Source: Planctomycetota bacterium (lineage in GTDB: Bacteria; Planctomycetota; UBA8742; SKZP01; JAIOTL01). Taken from it: DNA of 8,490 bases. Location of the stretch: NCBI GenBank assembly GCA_021106775.1, contig JAIOTL010000141.1, forward strand, positions 1-8,490. The letters are read 5' to 3'. Below the pieces are notes generated by a model. It saw only the letters and a list, made by a program, of their open reading frames with translations. It searched no databases and was not told the origin of the DNA. A program made the translations under genes and the position numbers. Below are positions 6,514 through 8,490 of the stretch, in pieces. How positions within the stretch are numbered: position 1 is the first letter of the stretch; every line of letters starts with the position of its first letter.

Positions 6514-8112
6514 TTACCAGTCGTTCCAGTCATCATCGGATTTACTCAGCTTGTCACTCTTGTCTTTTTCCCATTCCGCATCAGCTTTAGCATCTTCAGC
6601 TTCCTCCGCTAATTGCTTTTCTTCCTCAATCTTTCTCTTTTCTTCATGTTTTGAGAAAATGTCTTTTACTTTTTGAGAGCTATATTCATGTGAAAGATAT
6701 ATTTCGAAGAAATGACGCGATTTTACGTTCGTGCTTGTTGTTACATCGATTATAATTATATATCTACCTGGTTCGAGTTGAAGAAAATGTAAATTTGGTT
6801 TATCATCATCCAAATTAGCTGAATCTAAATAATAATATTCATCACTCCAACTTATCTTATCATCGTCGATTCCTTTTTTGAATTCAACATCCCAAATTTC
6901 ATCTAATTTTTTCAAAGTTAAAGGTTTTGGGATTTTTGCATCCGGTTGCCCCTTGAACATCCCCACAATTTCACAACTTCCACCTTTGTTGCTAAGCTGG
7001 TCTGTGATTCCCACCTTCATTCGCATCGGATATTCTAAAAAACTTCCTATTTGACCCAATCTATCCCTAAATTTTTTATAAAATTCTCTGTTTCGTTTTC
7101 CATTCTCATCAATTACACCCAATTTCTTCTGTGCTTCCTCATAAAGGTCTTTAAATTCTTCCTCACTTTCTTCAGTAAGAAATGATGCTTGTAAATAATC
7201 TTTTGCAGGTTCCCATTCGTAAGTTTCAACATTATAGTTCTCGAAGGAAAATTCAAGCGTTGCCGGTTTAAACTCATCAACCGTCGGTTGTTTCTGAATA
7301 AACTCATCAATCTCCTTCGCAAAATCATATACATTGTATTGAATCTTGCTTGGATTGTGCTTTTCCATTCCATTAATAAAACAAAATATGTTATCTCTAA
7401 AGAAGCATAAATAATCTATAAAATGATCTTTATTCTCGAAGATAGTGTTTTTGGCTTTTTCACCAGTAAGAAAATGTGGAGCTTCATTCTTTACATAATT
7501 TTCATAACCACCACCTTGATATGGTCTTTCTGTATCAGACATCCATACGTAACCCCCATTGCCAATACTTTTTAAAACTTGCCTTATTGAAAGACTTTTA
7601 GGTCTATTTGTATCATTTGACATTAATGTATAAAAAGCTGCATACTTTGGATTGGACAGTTTTTTAACAGTACAATAATATTGCATATCTGTACATTTGT
7701 ATCTAATATAATTTCCGTTTTTCTCATAAAATATATGAGAATTAATAGATTGCATCTTTGATAGGTCTACGTGCAGACGAATTTCTTCATTGCTTGTTAA
7801 CCATTCTTTCGCATTGAAGTTATTGTAATAATTTATTGCATCATCACACCAAGCTTTACCGACATCGTCATAATATTTATATATATTCTTCTTATCAAAT
7901 TTATCAAAGTTTTTCAATTTATCAGATAAATCAAATTCCACTGTGCTTTTTAGGAATTTTAACTGAATACCATTATTAGATGGTTTTTCTTCTGTTTCAA
8001 GATTCATGCAATCTAAATCACAATCATTCGTAGTATTTGTGTGATTAACATGGTTACAAGCTGGGAAAACAATAAGGTATAGAAGTAAGTAAATAACTAA
8101 AAACCTGTTCAT
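6514..8112 (-). CDS. Large AT-rich lipoprotein of unknown function with a charged C-terminal tail
   Basis: The protein has 532 residues from the ATG at 8110-8112, preceded by GGAGG five bases upstream. Residues 1-18 look like a lipoprotein signal (MNRF, hydrophobic core) ending FPAC, with C19 as the likely lipidation site; phenylalanine and proline make this a weak lipobox. A short Asn/Thr-rich stretch with two more cysteines (C31, C35) follows. The middle is a mixed, aromatic-rich, probably globular region with several paired cysteines (for example YKCTDMQYYC), which could form disulfides outside the cytoplasm. Near the C-terminus LEPGRYIIIIDVTTS suggests a beta-sandwich strand pair. The last 45 or so residues (488-532) are almost entirely Glu, Lys, Asp and Ala with a tryptophan-ending DDDWNDW tail, probably a long charged helix. 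No catalytic motif or family is recognised. The coding sequence is clearly more AT-rich than the transaldolase beside it, so recent acquisition is possible. It probably has its own promoter at 8137-8165. Confidence 0.82.
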   Translation of the reverse strand: MNRFLVIYLLLYLIVFPACNHVNHTNTTNDCDLDCMNLETEEKPSNNGIQLKFLKSTVEFDLSDKLKNFDKFDKKNIYKYYDDVGKAWCDDAINYYNNFNAKEWLTSNEEIRLHVDLSKMQSINSHIFYEKNGNYIRYKCTDMQYYCTVKKLSNPKYAAFYTLMSNDTNRPKSLSIRQVLKSIGNGGYVWMSDTERPYQGGGYENYVKNEAPHFLTGEKAKNTIFENKDHFIDYLCFFRDNIFCFINGMEKHNPSKIQYNVYDFAKEIDEFIQKQPTVDEFKPATLEFSFENYNVETYEWEPAKDYLQASFLTEESEEEFKDLYEEAQKKLGVIDENGKRNREFYKKFRDRLGQIGSFLEYPMRMKVGITDQLSNKGGSCEIVGMFKGQPDAKIPKPLTLKKLDEIWDVEFKKGIDDDKISWSDEYYYLDSANLDDDKPNLHFLQLEPGRYIIIIDVTTSTNVKSRHFFEIYLSHEYSSQKVKDIFSKHEEKRKIEEEKQLAEEAEDAKADAEWEKDKSDKLSKSDDDWNDW

Positions 8113-8117
8113 TAAAT

Positions 8118-8122
8118 CCTCC
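8118..8122 (-). promoter_or_regulatory. Ribosome binding site fixing the large lipoprotein start
   Basis: GGAGG on the minus strand lies five bases before the ATG at 8110-8112. The in-frame GTG at 8122-8124 overlaps this site and so cannot be the start it serves. Confidence 0.8.
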
Positions 8123-8136
8123 ACAGATATATATCA

Positions 8137-8165
8137 AATATAAAATGGTGCAGAAGATTATGCAA
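8137..8165 (-). promoter_or_regulatory. Candidate promoter for the large lipoprotein gene
   Basis: On the minus strand TTGCAT (8160-8165) and TATATT (8137-8142) are 17 bases apart. The -10 matches five of six consensus bases, the -35 only the TTG. It lies in the 88-base gap after the nitroreductase stop, which holds no visible hairpin terminator, so read-through from the nitroreductase gene is also possible. Confidence 0.4.
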
Positions 8166-8200
8166 ATATTTGTGATTTTGCTGAAATTTCGTGAGAAAAC

Positions 8201-8490
8201 TTACCAGGTGTTGTGGTGGACGCGGGATTTTTGGTAGCGGTCGGATGAACCTTTTCCATCAGCGGGAACGCCGATGGCAATTATGCTGAAAGGTTTCACA
8301 TTCTCAAGCATATTCAACAAATGCTGTAGATTTTTCTCACGTTCCTCAACCGGATGCACACCGCACCAAACCGCGCCAAGCCCTTGTGAATGGGCAGCGA
8401 GAAGGATATTTTGAGTCGCAGCAGAACAATCCTGCACCCAGAAATTGTGATATTTTTCAAGATTTACGTCGCCAGCAACCAGAATTCCAA
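8201..8490 (-). CDS. Nitroreductase-family protein, C-terminal part (5' end outside window)
   Basis: The frame is open from the right edge of the window to the TAA at 8201-8203 and gives the last 95 residues. The family normally has about 170-200 residues, so roughly half is missing. The fragment matches the C-terminal half of FMN-dependent nitroreductase-fold proteins: AGDVNLEKY, then WVQDCSAATQNILLAAHSQG, the conserved GLGAVWCGVHP, PFSIIAIGVPADGKG, and a basic, aromatic end (SRVHHNTW). In the family these segments line the FMN site and dimer interface, and members reduce nitro compounds, quinones or flavins with NAD(P)H; the substrate here cannot be told. The GTG that could begin a shorter reading at 8435-8437 lies inside the conserved WVQDCSA segment and is not a start. 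The large lipoprotein gene follows 88 bases downstream on the same strand. Confidence 0.92.
   Translation of the reverse strand, partial: GILVAGDVNLEKYHNFWVQDCSAATQNILLAAHSQGLGAVWCGVHPVEEREKNLQHLLNMLENVKPFSIIAIGVPADGKGSSDRYQKSRVHHNTW

Noticed and set aside
6388..6612. Plus-strand open frame across the transaldolase/lipoprotein junction
   Set aside because: It is out of frame with the transaldolase and antisense to the lipoprotein, with no ribosome site and low-complexity Phe/Ser composition.
8113..8124. GTG start of the large lipoprotein at 8124
   Set aside because: It overlaps the Shine-Dalgarno sequence that serves the ATG at 8110-8112.

Overview
The window comes from a bacterium with a Gram-negative type envelope and a fairly AT-rich genome. 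Two predicted lipoproteins, a signal-peptide protein and a large membrane-anchored protein point to an inner membrane facing a periplasm. The first gene has the layout of the DUF4175-like proteins I know from Bacteroidetes, planctomycetes and proteobacteria. That, together with a dispersed-type TGTCATTCTGAG inverted repeat, suggests a planctomycete-like or other uncultured-phylum genome. This taxonomic guess is weak: there is no rRNA or other marker gene in the window.

Layout. Bases 1-2727 (+) hold the 3' part of a large membrane-anchored, coiled-coil-rich protein whose start lies left of the window. It is followed after 17 bases by riboflavin synthase (ribE, 2745-3407, +), probably in the same transcript. 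A 256-base gap follows. It carries a roughly 96-base inverted-repeat element and a weak candidate promoter. Next comes an exported protein (3664-4989, +) with a C-terminal thioredoxin/redoxin-like domain that has lost both catalytic cysteines. It converges on a small lipoprotein gene (5064-5669, -), and the two share a strong bidirectional hairpin terminator. The small lipoprotein is divergent from a transaldolase (5856-6509, +), with candidate promoters for both in the AT-rich gap. The transaldolase converges, with only 4 bases between stop codons, on a large AT-rich lipoprotein gene of unknown function (6514-8112, -). The C-terminal part of a nitroreductase-family protein (8201-8490, -) runs off the right edge.

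How the genes work together. Two genes are ordinary metabolism: riboflavin synthesis and the non-oxidative pentose phosphate pathway. The nitroreductase is probably a flavoprotein. The other four are envelope or exported proteins without an assignable function. Nothing shows a defence island, mobile element, CRISPR array or secondary-metabolite cluster. The most unusual items are the cysteine-less thioredoxin-like domain, a HEAT-like helical insert inside an Ig-like domain of the first protein, and the orphan AT-rich lipoprotein with a highly charged tail. I do not see a complete new system here.
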